DNA of 64,000 nucleotides. Source: Chryseobacterium sp. T16E-39. Its GTDB lineage: Bacteria; Bacteroidota; Bacteroidia; Flavobacteriales; Weeksellaceae. Location of the stretch: positions 3,720,001-3,784,000 of the forward strand of contig NZ_CP022282.1 in NCBI RefSeq assembly GCF_002216065.1, written 5' to 3'. Below are positions 63,819 to 64,000 of this stretch, piece after piece (the stretch's first letter is position 1; each line of letters starts with the position of its first letter). A program made the position numbers and the translations under genes. Under the pieces are notes generated by a model. It was not told the DNA's origin. It worked only from the letters and a program-made list of their open reading frames with translations, and searched no databases.

Positions 63819-64000
63819 GCCTTATGTTTTGGTGTTGTCTCTCTAAAATTAGAAATGTTTTCTATTCCGAGTTGATGAAAATTGTTAAATTTTAAAAACT
63901 GTAGTAGAATTACGACTTTTATAGATGAAAATACCTGCCATAAAATAAGGATATTATATTTTATAACAGAGTTGAGCAGTTCATAAAGAAAAAGGGAATA
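63819..64000. other. Upstream region of vgrG at the window edge
   Basis: 182 bp of AT-rich DNA. I see no TAnnTTTG match for vgrG and no complete gene. The vgrG promoter may lie beyond the window. Confidence 0.4.

Overview
The window looks like a chromosome segment of a Chryseobacterium-like member of the Weeksellaceae (Flavobacteriia, Bacteroidota). The evidence is AT-rich DNA, promoters of the Bacteroidota type (TTG, about 20 nt, then TAnnTTTG), C-terminal type IX secretion (T9SS) sorting domains, an OmpA with thrombospondin type-3 repeats, a split MetH, and a type VI (T6SS iii-like) VgrG with a PAAR-like DUF4280 cargo protein. The genus is inferred from family resemblance. I see no rRNA, tRNA, CRISPR array, transposase or phage structural gene.

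Layout. 1-6.4 kb (minus strand): the 5' part of a TonB-dependent receptor with a palindrome over its promoter, a DUF3817 membrane protein, an unknown secreted protein, nadD, a four-helix-bundle (23S rRNA IVS-type) gene between TTAGG-like tracts, and recJ. 6.7-21.6 kb: two exported ferritin-like proteins, an M48 metalloprotease, a LytS/LytTR two-component pair, a leucine-rich-repeat T9SS protein, a YbiT-like ABC-F ATPase, smpB, an OmpA with a lysine-rich tail, yebC, an LpxH-like phosphoesterase overlapping a glycosyltransferase, and a small acetyltransferase. 21.7-29 kb: an RDD/SpoIIM/membrane protein/DUF4129/DUF4350/MoxR/DUF58 cluster, interrupted after moxR by the broken 3' half of a second four-helix-bundle gene. 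29-32.4 kb: OsmC and a GH63-like glucosidase.

32.5-41.3 kb is a methionine operon. A Bacteroidota promoter and a SAM-I (S-box) riboswitch precede metX, an ACT-homoserine dehydrogenase, a MetZ-type sulfhydrylase, metH in two pieces and metF. Together these take aspartate semialdehyde to methionine and supply the methyl group. 41.3-51.9 kb carries housekeeping and envelope genes: an acetyltransferase-like protein, folE, a DinB-fold protein, cysS, a T9SS protein, a CBM20-GH77 glucanotransferase, two small secreted proteins and ftnA. Strong intrinsic terminators separate many of these units.

52.5-63.8 kb (minus strand) is the accessory highlight, a tightly packed T6SS cargo operon. VgrG is followed by a zinc-metallopeptidase-like protein, a lipoprotein, a lipase-like alpha/beta hydrolase, a single-pass membrane protein, an unknown 267-residue protein, and a 1366-residue protein. 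That last protein combines LysM, a PAAR-like DUF4280 domain, Ig-like modules, a lambda-endolysin-like (GH104) domain and a C-terminal LAS-type peptidase-like domain. Two small exported proteins, the likely immunity factors, follow it. No sheath, baseplate or membrane-complex genes lie inside the window, so this is a VgrG-linked effector island and not a whole secretion system.
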